A stretch of 64,000 nucleotides of DNA from Flavobacterium psychraerolatum. GTDB taxonomy: Bacteria; Bacteroidota; Bacteroidia; Flavobacteriales; Flavobacteriaceae. The notes below the pieces were generated by a model. It searched no databases. It had not been told where the DNA came from and saw only the letters and a list, made by a program, of their open reading frames with translations. Where the stretch lies: contig NZ_JAOQMX010000014.1 in NCBI RefSeq assembly GCF_025960985.1, forward strand, positions 1 to 64,000. The letters are read 5' to 3'. Of this stretch, positions 42,843-51,678 are shown piece after piece. The translations under genes and the position numbers were made by a program. How positions within the stretch are numbered: position 1 is the first letter of the stretch; each line of letters begins with the position of its first letter.

Positions 42843-43099
42843 GAGTTTGTTGAGTTGTTTGGTGCAAATATAGTCATATTCTTTTTTCTTGAAATAGAGA
42901 TGTATAAAATTTACAAATTTAGTTCGCTCTTTTCTGTCAATTAGTGTGCCTGAAAAATTGATTTTCTTGTTTTTGCAAATGTACAAAGCATACTATTGTT
43001 ATAGAATAAGAATCAAAAGCTTCTATTGGTGCTGACATTTATCATATTTTACTTTTTGAAGAAGTAGTACCTTTAGATAAATAATAAAAGCCAAATGAC

Positions 43100-43336
43100 A
43101 TGATCAAAAAACACAACTTAGCAGTAGCCTTCCCAGAGTTCGAAGAAAAAATTCACACATTAAAAGTAGAAGACAATCATTTTAAAATTTTATTCGATAA
43201 ATATGATCAATTGGATCATGAAGTGTATCGAGTAGAAACAGATAGTGAGCCTGCATCTGATGATACTTTGAATGATTTAAGAGTGCAACGCGTTCGATTA
43301 AAAGACGAAATCTATGAGTACCTCAATAAAAATTAA
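43100..43336 (+). CDS. DUF465 (YdcH-like) protein
   Basis: 78 residues, almost entirely helical and charged, matching the DUF465 pattern of a helix-turn-helix hairpin: FPEFEEKIHTLKVEDNHFKILFDKYDQLDHEVYRVE, followed by LNDLRVQRVRLKDEIYEYLNK. These small cytoplasmic proteins are widespread and have no known function. Stands alone with its own terminator, divergent from pyrH. Confidence 0.9.
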   Translation: MIKKHNLAVAFPEFEEKIHTLKVEDNHFKILFDKYDQLDHEVYRVETDSEPASDDTLNDLRVQRVRLKDEIYEYLNKN

Positions 43337-43350
43337 TTCATATAAGATCG

Positions 43351-43386
43351 ATCCCCAAAAGTCATCATTTTGGGGATTTTTTTTTA
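43351..43386 (+). terminator. intrinsic terminator after the DUF465 gene
   Basis: Perfect 10-bp stem atccccaaaa / ttttggggat, 7-nt loop, then a run of T. Confidence 0.9.
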
Positions 43387-43571
43387 TGTGTGAAAGGACT
43401 TTGGCTTTTTAGGGCAATAGGTTGGTGTTTTAATAGCTAAAATTTAGAAATGAATTATTTTCGAATAGTATAATCTTGTACTCAATTGATTTAATTGAAA
43501 GAGCGGTACCCACCAAAAGATGAATACCGCTCATATCAACAAATAATCTATTTTGATTGCGTTAGCATAAA

Positions 43572-44936
43572 TTAGCTCACTCTAATTAATTTTTTGTTTA
43601 TAAATTCATGAATTCCTTGTTCAGATAATTCACGTCCGTAACCAGATCGTTTTGTTCCTCCAAAAGGCAAGTCAGGTTGCGATGCTGTTGGACGATTAAT
43701 AAAAATCATTCCAGAATCAATTTGATCTGCAATTTTAATAGCACGCTCAATATCTTTGGTATAGATTGAACCTCCCAATCCAAAAGGAGAGTCATTTGCT
43801 AAGTCAATAGCTTCTTGCTCGTCTTTAACTTTGTAAAATGAAGCTACTGGTCCAAAAAGTTCTTCATAAAAAGTAGGTTCACCTCTTTTTAAATTGGTCA
43901 ATAAGGTAGGTTGCATATAGGCACCTTCTTCAGAGGCTCTTTTTCCACCAATGGCTACTTTGGCTCCTGCTTTTTCAAATCGTTCTACTTGATCTAATAA
44001 ATTTTGCAAGGCTTCTTCACTACTCAATGGTCCCACTTGCGTATTGGTGTCCATAGGATCTCCAACCTTTAACGAAGCTATTTTTGCAGTAAATTTTTCT
44101 AAAAACGCATCAGCAATTGCTTCTACGGCAATAAATCTTTTTGAGGCTACGCAACTTTGACCATTATTGTTCATTCGGCCTAAGATCGCCATTTCTACCG
44201 TTTTGTCAATATCTGCATCTTCCAAAATAATGAAGGAATCGCTACCACCAAGTTCCAAAACAGATCGTTTAAGGTTTTTTCCAGCTGCTTCGGCCATACT
44301 TGCTCCAGCGCCTTCGCTACCGGTTAACGAAATTCCTTTGATTCGGACGTCTTCAACCAATCCGGTACTTCTTTTACCAGAAATCAATAAATTAGTGTAC
44401 AAACCATCAGGAGCGCCGGCTTCTTTAAATAAATTTTCAATTGCAATGGCACATTGTGGCACAATCGAAGCATGTTTTAATAGTATGGTGTTTCCTGCCA
44501 TAATATTGGGAGCAGCAAAACGTACTACTTGGTAAAATGGAAAATTCCATGGCATCACCCCAAACAATACTCCAATTGGGCTGCTTCTTACAAAAGCTTT
44601 TCCAGAGTCAGGGCTAAGTTTTTTGTCTGCCAAAAATGTTTCGGCATGATCCGCATAATAGTCTAAAATGTTTGCACTCAAATCAATTTCACCTTCTGAC
44701 TGAGCAAAGACTTTCCCCATTTCGAGCGTGATTAATTTGGCTAGTTCTGTTTTTTTAGCTCGCATAAGGTCCGCAACTTTATGAATTAAGGTTGCTCTTT
44801 CTTTATAGCTCGTTTTTTTCCAGTTGCTAAATGTTGTATTTGCATTATCGATGGCTTGATCTACTTGTTTTTCAGTCATCTCATCAAAAGATTTGACAAC
44901 TTTATTTGTGGCTGGATTTGTTGTTTGAATTGGCAT
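43572..44936 (-). CDS. NAD(P)-dependent succinate-semialdehyde dehydrogenase-like enzyme
   Basis: 454 residues, aldehyde dehydrogenase superfamily. The catalytic Cys is in NNGQSCVASKR, the general-base Glu in VLELGGSDSFI, and the Asn of MPWNFPFYQ is also present. The words TPATNKVVKSF near the start and FGPVASFYKVKDEQEAIDLANDSPFGLGGSIYTKD, FGGTKRSGYGRELSEQGIHEF belong to the succinate-semialdehyde dehydrogenase group (GabD/Sad type). The final substrate choice cannot be proved from sequence; other medium-chain aldehydes are possible. No GABA transaminase gene is nearby. A weak hairpin at 43501-43532 may act as its 3' end. Confidence 0.88.
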   Translation of the reverse strand: MPIQTTNPATNKVVKSFDEMTEKQVDQAIDNANTTFSNWKKTSYKERATLIHKVADLMRAKKTELAKLITLEMGKVFAQSEGEIDLSANILDYYADHAETFLADKKLSPDSGKAFVRSSPIGVLFGVMPWNFPFYQVVRFAAPNIMAGNTILLKHASIVPQCAIAIENLFKEAGAPDGLYTNLLISGKRSTGLVEDVRIKGISLTGSEGAGASMAEAAGKNLKRSVLELGGSDSFIILEDADIDKTVEMAILGRMNNNGQSCVASKRFIAVEAIADAFLEKFTAKIASLKVGDPMDTNTQVGPLSSEEALQNLLDQVERFEKAGAKVAIGGKRASEEGAYMQPTLLTNLKRGEPTFYEELFGPVASFYKVKDEQEAIDLANDSPFGLGGSIYTKDIERAIKIADQIDSGMIFINRPTASQPDLPFGGTKRSGYGRELSEQGIHEFINKKLIRVS

Positions 44937-45542
44937 AATATATACTGTATTTTAATTAATAAAAAATTTTAAACAGTTTCATCTCCATTTGAATATATGG
45001 GTGACAAAAGGATAAAAACGATTGTTTAACTGTGTTTTATAAAAGTACAACTATCTTGAATGCACAACTTTGAATATATAGTTAAATGATGGGGGAGTAG
45101 GGTATTAATTAAAGTATAAAATTTAACATTCGATGGTGATTTACGTTTTGTATTTGTATTGCATAATTATGATTTTAAATGCTTTAAAGTCATAATGAGA
45201 AAGGTTTTGATTACGTTAATGGATATAAGTTTTGATATAGTTCAAAAAGAGGAAGAAGTTTTACTTTTTATGACAAACTATTTTTTCATTATTATTATTA
45301 TTATGTAATCTTGATAGATGATGCATAAATATACCTTTTGGAGATGTAGTATAACAAAGAAAGTAAATTTGTTATAGTTTTTGTTACATTTTTTATTGTC
45401 GTAAATTGCATAGAGTAGGACGCTCAATTTCAGTTTGGTATTTCTGAAAGTGATATATTTGTCGCTTCGATATGCAATTTTCAAAACTACAATGTTGTAG
45501 TTCGTCTTTGTGTCACCATCAGAACATAATCAAATCATACTT
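44937..45542. other. AT-rich intergenic region without a supported gene
   Basis: About 600 bp. A 37-codon plus-strand frame (45195-45308) ends in five ATT triplets coding for isoleucines and looks fortuitous. A minus-strand frame of 68 codons in the same area is low complexity. Promoters for the genes on both sides are expected here. Confidence 0.5.
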
Positions 45543-46274
45543 GTGAAGAAAAGTACTATTATTGCAGTTGTTTTACTATTGTTTGTTCAAATCGCATTTT
45601 CTCAAGGAGCTTCAAATGTGCAGTTGCGTGGTACAATTAAAACAGCTAGTGATTTTGTTAACGAGGTTAATGTAGTAAATGAAACCACCAAAACAACTAC
45701 TTCATCAAATGAGTTGGGGCAGTTTACCATTACTGCAAAAGAAGGTGATTTACTGGTTTTTACTGCCGTAAATCTGGTAACTGTAAATAAGAAAATAAGC
45801 AAACAAGATATTTTATCTGGCTTTATTAACGTTTTGGCTAATCTCCAAACCATCCCGCTTAAAGAGGTTGTGATAAAAAAGTCATCTATCAGTGCTGAAA
45901 ATCTTGGTGTCATTTCTGCGAATCAAAAAAAATATACTGCTGCGGAGAGAAAATTGTATACAGCTACATCGGGAGGAGGGATTGATGGTCTATTAAATGC
46001 AATTTCTGGAAGAAAAGCAATGTTGAAAAAAGAGATTATAGTAGAGTCTAAGGAAAGTGCCTTTAACCGTTTGATTTATCTTTTTGAAGATGATTATTAT
46101 ACCGTTAAACTAAAGATACCAGCAGATTATATCAAAGGGTTTCAGTTTTATTGTGTAGAGGATTCCGAGTTTGTTATAGCTGTAAAATCTAAAAACAATA
46201 CCTTAATCAAATTTTTAATGATCAATCTCGCTGCAAAATATAATAAGCTAAATAATGTGGAAATCTCTAATTAA
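45543..46274 (+). CDS. CarboxypepD-regulatory-like exported protein
   Basis: About 243 residues. I chose the GTG at 45543, which gives the compact signal peptide KKSTIIAVVLLLFVQIAFSQ; another GTG at 45510 would add 11 residues before it. A CarboxypepD-regulatory-like domain (about 23-90) is visible: VQLRGTIKTASDFVNEVNVVN, TTSSNELGQFTITAKEGDLLVFTAVNL. The C-terminal half (RKLYTATSGGGIDGLLNAISGRKAMLKKE) is shared with small Bacteroidota proteins that look like truncated TonB-receptor N-termini but has no plug or barrel. Function unknown; periplasmic or outer-membrane location likely. Confidence 0.7.
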   Translation: MKKSTIIAVVLLLFVQIAFSQGASNVQLRGTIKTASDFVNEVNVVNETTKTTTSSNELGQFTITAKEGDLLVFTAVNLVTVNKKISKQDILSGFINVLANLQTIPLKEVVIKKSSISAENLGVISANQKKYTAAERKLYTATSGGGIDGLLNAISGRKAMLKKEIIVESKESAFNRLIYLFEDDYYTVKLKIPADYIKGFQFYCVEDSEFVIAVKSKNNTLIKFLMINLAAKYNKLNNVEISN

Positions 46275-46499
46275 AGTAGTTATAATGAATAAAATGGTAC
46301 TTTTGTTTTATCGATAAATTGGTGCGAATTTTTATAATTTAGCAAGCCTATCCTGTAGGAATTACAAACAGTAGTATACATCTTCAAGTATATTGCAGCG
46401 GCAGTGCAATGAGTGCCAAAATAGGTCATACTACTTTTTTTTAACGACAAGTTAAGACCATATATTTTTAGTAAGTCTTATTTTTATTAAAAAAAAAGA

Positions 46500-47357
46500 A
46501 TGAAGTGGTTTTCTGCCTTAAAAAAACGATACTTAGTTTATAGTGTAATTGTTGCTTACATTTTATTTTGTCAGTCATGCATGACCATGCGCATGAGTAA
46601 AAGGGAAACAAAAATTTTCTTTGACATGCATAAAGTGGCGTATGTAGATTCTACTGCAGTGTATCCTGATCACGACATACATTATATACAAACTGGACAG
46701 TCTCAAAATCCTACTTTATTCTTCGTACATGGATCGCCAGGCAGTTGGGATGCATACAAGGACTATTTGGTCGATACCTTATTAACTCATAAGTATCGAA
46801 TGATTGCCGTAGATCGACCAGGTTTTGGGTATAGTGATTACCGATCTGCTCAAAATTTGCAGATCCAAGCGCAATGGTTATCTATTTTTATTAAACAACT
46901 AAACAATGGTCAGCCCGTTTCTTTAGTGGGTCACTCAATGGGTGGGCCGGTGGTAGCGAAATTGGCAACTTTAGATCCAGGCGCCTATGATAATCTTGTC
47001 ATTTTGGCTGGAGCATTAGATCCAAAAGTTGAAAAACCAGAAAAGTGGCGTAAGATCTTCATGGCGTTTCCATTAAAGTATTTGGTGCCAGGTGCCTTAC
47101 GTCCTTCAAATGAAGAATTGTGGTGGTTGAAAGACGATTTGAGAAAACTTGCACCTGAGCTTCCTAAAATCACAGCAAAAGTCACCATTATTCACGGAAC
47201 AAAAGATTCTTTGGTACCTTATAAAAATATGGCTTATATACAAAAGGAGTTTGTTAATGCAAAATCGATGGATACCATTTCGATCAAAGATGCTAATCAT
47301 TTTATTCCTTGGACGTATTATGAGCGTATTCGAAATGAGTTATTTAAACTAAAATAA
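46500..47357 (+). CDS. alpha/beta hydrolase, lipoprotein-type N-terminus
   Basis: 285 residues. N-terminal hydrophobic segment with a possible lipobox ILFCQSC (Cys about 27), then the alpha/beta-hydrolase core: oxyanion word FVHGSPGSWDAY, VDRPGFGYSD, the nucleophile elbow VGHSMGGPVVAKL (Ser about 145), an acid in HGTKDSLVPY and the catalytic His in DANHFIPWT. The substrate cannot be inferred. The lipoprotein or membrane anchor would put it outside the cytoplasm. Stands alone between intergenic regions of about 250 bp. Confidence 0.87.
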   Translation: MKWFSALKKRYLVYSVIVAYILFCQSCMTMRMSKRETKIFFDMHKVAYVDSTAVYPDHDIHYIQTGQSQNPTLFFVHGSPGSWDAYKDYLVDTLLTHKYRMIAVDRPGFGYSDYRSAQNLQIQAQWLSIFIKQLNNGQPVSLVGHSMGGPVVAKLATLDPGAYDNLVILAGALDPKVEKPEKWRKIFMAFPLKYLVPGALRPSNEELWWLKDDLRKLAPELPKITAKVTIIHGTKDSLVPYKNMAYIQKEFVNAKSMDTISIKDANHFIPWTYYERIRNELFKLK

Positions 47358-47625
47358 AAATTTTCAGGATTAAGTTGTATTTGAAAGAGATTTTATTCCT
47401 ATGTTTTCAGCTAGTAGGTGATTTTTTATCGAGAGTTAATTCGAATAAGAGCCTTATATCATTAATTTTTAGTACTGTCAAGTCACACAAATAGGGAGTG
47501 AGAGATTGCAATGTCCATTGTGAAATCTGCAACTTTTAACAACTGTTGAAGGTTTGATTTATATAATTCTTAACAATATTCCTTTAACGGTTACGTAATT
47601 TTGACTTTTAAAACAATAAATTATT

Positions 47626-48672
47626 ATGACAGCAATAAAAGCGTACGCGGCATACGATGCAGAAACACCTTTGAAACCTTTTGAATTTGAAAGAAAAGAT
47701 ATAGGTGCGAAGAAGGTACAAATAGAGATACTTTACAGTGGTGTTTGCCACTCTGATATTCATACTGCAAAAGGGGATTGGGGACCTGCCATTTACCCAT
47801 TGGTACCTGGACACGAAATTGTGGGTAGAGTTACCGCTGTGGGTAGTGCTGTAACCAAATTTAAAGTTGGAGAACTTGCAGGGGTAGGTTGCTTTGTAGA
47901 TTCATGTAGAACATGTCCAAGTTGTCAAGCGGGTGACGAGCAACTATGTGATGAAGGTATGGTGGGAACATACAATAGTTATGAAAGAGGAACAAATATT
48001 CCACATTATGGAGGATATGCCACAAGCATCACTGTTGATGAAGAATTTACTTTACATGTTTCAGACAAACTTGAGCTGTCTGGTGTAGCACCATTATTGT
48101 GCGCAGGGATCACTACTTATTCGCCACTACGTCGTTTAAAAGTGGGTAAAGGTCATAAAGTGGGGGTTTTAGGTCTTGGTGGCTTAGGTCATATGGCCGT
48201 AAAATTTGCAGCTTCATTTGGTGCTGAAGTAACTATGTTAAGTCATTCAGCTTCCAAGGAGGCAGATGCTAAAAAATTGGGTGCTCACCATTTTGCACTT
48301 ACTTCAGATCCTGAGGTTATGGCTTCACTTGCCAATAAGTTTGATGTGATCTTAAATACTGTTTCGGCAGAGCATGATTATAATGCTTACTTGAACTTAT
48401 TGAATACTAACGGAACAATGATTATTGTTGGGATTCCTAATTCGCCAGCGATTATTCCAGCAGCAACTTTGGTTATGAAAAGAAGAAGCATCATGGGAAG
48501 TTTAATTGGTGGAATTGCAGAAACACAAGAAATGTTGGACTACTGTGCAGAACACAATATTACTGCAGATGTTGAGTTAATTAATATGGACTACATTAAC
48601 GAAGCATACGATCGAATGAATAAAAGCGATGTTAAATATCGCTTTGTAATTGATATGGCTTCTTTGAAGTAA
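47626..48672 (+). CDS. zinc-dependent alcohol dehydrogenase (YahK/CAD-like)
   Basis: 348 residues of the medium-chain dehydrogenase/reductase family. Catalytic zinc ligands: Cys and His in SGVCHSDIHTAKGDWG and PGHEIVGRV; structural zinc Cys cluster in GVGCFVDSCRTCPSCQAGDEQLC. The Rossmann motif GLGGLGHMAVKFAASFGAEV binds NAD(P). The substitutions match the YahK / cinnamyl-alcohol-dehydrogenase branch, which reduces a broad range of aldehydes with NADPH. It is monocistronic, ends with a strong hairpin terminator and could help detoxify aldehydes. Confidence 0.92.
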   Translation: MTAIKAYAAYDAETPLKPFEFERKDIGAKKVQIEILYSGVCHSDIHTAKGDWGPAIYPLVPGHEIVGRVTAVGSAVTKFKVGELAGVGCFVDSCRTCPSCQAGDEQLCDEGMVGTYNSYERGTNIPHYGGYATSITVDEEFTLHVSDKLELSGVAPLLCAGITTYSPLRRLKVGKGHKVGVLGLGGLGHMAVKFAASFGAEVTMLSHSASKEADAKKLGAHHFALTSDPEVMASLANKFDVILNTVSAEHDYNAYLNLLNTNGTMIIVGIPNSPAIIPAATLVMKRRSIMGSLIGGIAETQEMLDYCAEHNITADVELINMDYINEAYDRMNKSDVKYRFVIDMASLK

Positions 48673-48715
48673 TATTAAACACACTACTTTGAAGAAGATG
48701 AGTAACATTATAATT

Positions 48716-48757
48716 ACCTCAAAACAGTTTTAATTAAGCTGTTTTGAGGTTTCTTTT
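48716..48757 (+). terminator. intrinsic terminator after the alcohol dehydrogenase
   Basis: Stem acctcaaaacag / ctgttttgaggt extended by inner pairs, followed by ttctttttaa. Confidence 0.85.
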
Positions 48758-48924
48758 TAATAGCGTTTTTGTTTCTAATGATAATCAAAATAGTTATTTG
48801 TTAACTGTCACTCATCTCCAATAATCTTGTTCGAAATAAAGAATTTTCATGAGTGTTGAGTGATCTAAGTCATTTATTATTCGAATAATTTTACTTAAAT
48901 TTACGTAAATACAAAAAATAAAAT

Positions 48925-49530
48925 ATGAAAACAGTAATTGCCAAAGCATTATTTAATAGCCATTCCTATTTGGAGTACCGAAAATTAGTTTCAGATTTGT
49001 TGACAGAAGGGAAGTCTACAGGTCAAGAGCAGTCAGAAGAAATAACGCATTATAGTATGTTAAATGATACTAGAATGAATCGATTGGATAAAACGATCAA
49101 ATTAAGCCAAGAAGTTCAGACAAAGATGAAGAACTTAGAAAAGGAGTATATTTGGTTAGTTATTTCTGAAGGATGGTGCGGTGATGCAGCACAAATTTTA
49201 CCTGTAATCGCAAAATTGGCTTTAGCATCTGAAGGTAAGATAGATTTAAAGATAGCATTACGAGATGATAACGATGATTTGATGAAACTATTTTTGACCA
49301 ATGGGGGAAAAGCAATTCCTAAATTGATTATTATAGATCAACAAACTACTGAGGTACTGGTGCATTGGGGACCTAGACCAGAAGGTGCCTCAGAATTAAT
49401 TACACGCTATAAAAAAGAGCATGGTGTGCTAGATGAAACTGCAAAAACTAATTTACAGCTTTGGTATCTAAATGACAAAGGTCAATCGGTACAAAATGAA
49501 TTGGTAGAAACTATGCTTAGTTTAGAATAA
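48925..49530 (+). CDS. thioredoxin-fold protein with a single active-site Cys
   Basis: 201 residues, no signal peptide. The N-terminal 60 residues are helical and unrecognised. The thioredoxin fold is visible from about 75: IWLVISEGWCGDAAQILPVIAKLA, then KIDLKIALRDDNDDL and the cis-Pro region GGKAIPKLIIID. The usual WCGPC is replaced by WCGDA, so the second redox Cys is missing and a disulfide exchange role is unlikely; a one-Cys mechanism or a structural role is possible. This WCGDA form is common to the thioredoxin-family group in Bacteroidota, so it is not a fresh mutation. Single gene. Confidence 0.87.
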   Translation: MKTVIAKALFNSHSYLEYRKLVSDLLTEGKSTGQEQSEEITHYSMLNDTRMNRLDKTIKLSQEVQTKMKNLEKEYIWLVISEGWCGDAAQILPVIAKLALASEGKIDLKIALRDDNDDLMKLFLTNGGKAIPKLIIIDQQTTEVLVHWGPRPEGASELITRYKKEHGVLDETAKTNLQLWYLNDKGQSVQNELVETMLSLE

Positions 49531-49838
49531 AAGAATAAATAAAAGTTCTTATGTGTTTTAATTTAAAATAAAAGTGGTAACTTAGTGATTGCCAGTCGAA
49601 TCTATCTTTTTTTTAATTTGCTTTTTGTGAATGTTTAGTTATTGTATAACAATTAAAAACACGCGCCATGAAAAAGTTCTTCGAAAAAATGTATGATTTA
49701 TTATCTAGTTTTCTATTCGGAAATGAACATATTTCACATTATTAATCGGTCAAATATCTTTGAGGTGTTAAGTAGTTTTACGATCACAAGGCTGAACACA
49801 GGTAAAATTAATTTATGCTGTGTTTTGCTGTGGCCGTA
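49531..49838. other. intergenic region, possible tiny ORF
   Basis: 308 bp between the thioredoxin-fold gene and truB. Apart from the 25-codon frame at 49668 (listed separately) nothing is recognised. Confidence 0.5.
49668..49745 (+). CDS. possible 25-residue amphipathic peptide
   Basis: ATG to TAA reading MKKFFEKMYDLLSSFLFGNE and a short tail. The spacing of Phe/Leu/Met against Lys/Glu/Asp would form an amphipathic helix. No strong ribosome-binding site is visible. It could be chance; nothing else supports it. Confidence 0.25.
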   Translation: MKKFFEKMYDLLSSFLFGNEHISHY

Positions 49839-50543
49839 TTATTTGGTTTCGAGGTTTTGCTCAAATAAAGTGACGTCAATAGCCTTATTAACTTCGTATG
49901 CGCCAATTTTAGTTCTTCTTAGTGCTGTAAGGTGTGATCCAGACTGCATTGCTTTACCAAAATCAAATGCTAATGATCGAATATAGGTTCCTTTACTGCA
50001 AACAACTCTAAAGTCAATTTCGGGTAAAGCAATCCTTGTGATTTCAAATTGGTGGATAGTAGTTTTTCTTGAGGCTATTTCAACTGTTTCTCCAGCACGT
50101 GCATGTTCGTACAAGCGAACACCATCTTTCTTTATAGCCGAGTAAATAGGCGGTATTTGATCAATTTCACCTAGAAATTGTGGTACTGTTTTGTGAATTA
50201 ATGCCTCGTCGATGTGTAAAGTTGGATATTCGTGATCGATTTCGGTTTCTAGATCATAGGAAGGTGTAGTTGCTCCTATATGAAAAGTACCCGTATATTC
50301 TTTGGCTTGACCTTGAATTTCAATAATTCTTTTGGTGAATTTTCCTGTACAAACTATTAGTAAGCCTGTAGCAAGTGGGTCTAAAGTGCCAGCATGGCCA
50401 ATTTTAAATTTTTTTGGAAGACCCAAATTGTTAATTAAAGCATATTTCAATTTATTGACAGCTTGAAATGAACTCCAATTTAGGGGTTTGTCTATTAGTA
50501 ATATTTGTCCGTTTAGGTAATCTTCGATAGTTAATGACTCCAT
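49839..50543 (-). CDS. truB: tRNA pseudouridine-55 synthase
   Basis: Makes pseudouridine 55 in the T-loop of tRNAs. About 234 residues from the ATG at 50543; the open frame extends 21 codons further upstream, but those overlap uppP and are not family-like. Catalytic Asp D55 in HAGTLDPLATGLLIVCTG; other family words are ILLIDKPLNWSSFQAVNKL, TGTFHIGATTPSYDLETE and SKGTYIRSLAFDFG. The start codon overlaps the uppP stop codon by one base (TAATG), so the two are translationally coupled. Confidence 0.95.
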   Translation of the reverse strand: MESLTIEDYLNGQILLIDKPLNWSSFQAVNKLKYALINNLGLPKKFKIGHAGTLDPLATGLLIVCTGKFTKRIIEIQGQAKEYTGTFHIGATTPSYDLETEIDHEYPTLHIDEALIHKTVPQFLGEIDQIPPIYSAIKKDGVRLYEHARAGETVEIASRKTTIHQFEITRIALPEIDFRVVCSKGTYIRSLAFDFGKAMQSGSHLTALRRTKIGAYEVNKAIDVTLFEQNLETK

Positions 50544-51361
50544 TATTTTGCAGTATAAAAATAAATCAATAAGCCTATTCCTATAATGATTCGATACCAG
50601 CCCCAAAATTTAAAGCCATATTTTGTTAGAACAGTTATGAATGTTTTTACGGCTAGTAAAGCTACAATAAATGCTAATACATTACCAAGAATAAATAACT
50701 GAATGTGATTATCATCTTGCATAATCATTTCGTATCCCTTCATTTCTGTAATCGTTCCTTTTCCCCATGTCTTTACAAAAACAGAATACACAGTAACAGC
50801 CAACATAGTTGGGACGGCCAAAAAGAATGAAAATTCGGCTGCTGCTTTTCTGCTCAGTCCTTGTGTCATACCACCAATGATAGAAGCTGCAGATCTTGAT
50901 GTTCCAGGCATCATTGCAATACATTGCCAAAAACCTATGATTACAGCTTTTTTAATAGTAATGTCTTTTTCGTCAAGAATTATAGGGTTTTTGAACCAGT
51001 TATCTACAAATAAAAGAACAACTCCTCCTAAAACTAAAACAGAAGATATAGCAATTTGGTTTCCTAAAACGGCTTCAATTTTATCGTCAAAAAGATAGCC
51101 CAAAACTAAGGCTGGAATTACAGCATAAATTAATTTTAGATAGAAATTAAAATTTTTAAAGTCAAAGAATTTTTTCCAATACAAAACTACAATTGCTAAA
51201 ATGGCTCCAAATTGTATTGAAACTTGAAACATTTTTAAAAACTCGCTTTCCTCCATCCCTAAAAGAGAGGCCGTAAAACCCATATGGGCGGTTGAAGAAA
51301 TTGGTAGGTATTCAGTAAGTCCTTCAATAATAGCAAGGATGATGGCTTGTATTGTATTCAT
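50543..51361 (-). CDS. uppP: undecaprenyl-diphosphatase
   Basis: Recycles the lipid carrier of peptidoglycan and O-antigen synthesis by removing a phosphate from undecaprenyl diphosphate. 272 residues with about eight membrane segments. Signature words: IIEGLTEYLPISSTAHM near residues 11-27 (Glu and Ser/His of the active site) and MMPGTSRSAASIIGGMTQGLSRKAAAEFSF near 154-183 (P-G-x-S-R-S motif). Length and motifs are standard. Lies between the DUF3098 gene and truB in the conserved ftsX cluster. Confidence 0.96.
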   Translation of the reverse strand: MNTIQAIILAIIEGLTEYLPISSTAHMGFTASLLGMEESEFLKMFQVSIQFGAILAIVVLYWKKFFDFKNFNFYLKLIYAVIPALVLGYLFDDKIEAVLGNQIAISSVLVLGGVVLLFVDNWFKNPIILDEKDITIKKAVIIGFWQCIAMMPGTSRSAASIIGGMTQGLSRKAAAEFSFFLAVPTMLAVTVYSVFVKTWGKGTITEMKGYEMIMQDDNHIQLFILGNVLAFIVALLAVKTFITVLTKYGFKFWGWYRIIIGIGLLIYFYTAK

Positions 51362-51399
51362 TATTTTTTTATAAATTGGAATGTCTAGCTGTTATAGGG

Positions 51400-51630
51400 C
51401 TATTTATTAGGTTTAAGTATCGAAAAAACAGTGATCCCAAAGCCAATTAATACCGTTGTTGGTGCTAATCTAATCCTTCTGAAATTGAATATGTCTTCGC
51501 TAAATACAGTTGGATCGTCGCTTCCTCCACCAGACATTAGAATAAAACCTAATGCTATGACACCAAGTCCTATTAAGAGGATTTTATAATTTACTTTATC
51601 AAATAAAAATTCTGATTTTTTATCTTCCAT
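51400..51630 (-). CDS. DUF3098 small membrane protein
   Basis: 76 residues, two hydrophobic helices (LLIGLGVIALGFILMSG and LAPTTVLIGFGITVFSIL) separated by a polar loop with FNFRRIRLAP. This matches the DUF3098 family, found in Bacteroidota between ftsX and uppP. Function unknown; the conserved position suggests a role with FtsX or the cell wall precursor carrier, which is inference. Confidence 0.9.
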   Translation of the reverse strand: MEDKKSEFLFDKVNYKILLIGLGVIALGFILMSGGGSDDPTVFSEDIFNFRRIRLAPTTVLIGFGITVFSILKPNK

Positions 51631-51678
51631 TTTTGGATCGTTTGTAGTTTTTTTATCTTTCGATTAAAAGATCTTAGA

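Noticed and set aside
42843..42986. 48-codon N-terminal extension of PyrH
   Set aside because: The family start [15 protein letters not shown] lies at 42842; the upstream part has no similarity to UMP kinases and the length then matches the family.
45195..45308. 37-codon plus-strand ORF and a minus-strand 68-codon ORF in the same gap
   Set aside because: Both are low complexity; the plus frame ends in an ATT repeat coding for isoleucines, and neither has a convincing start or composition.
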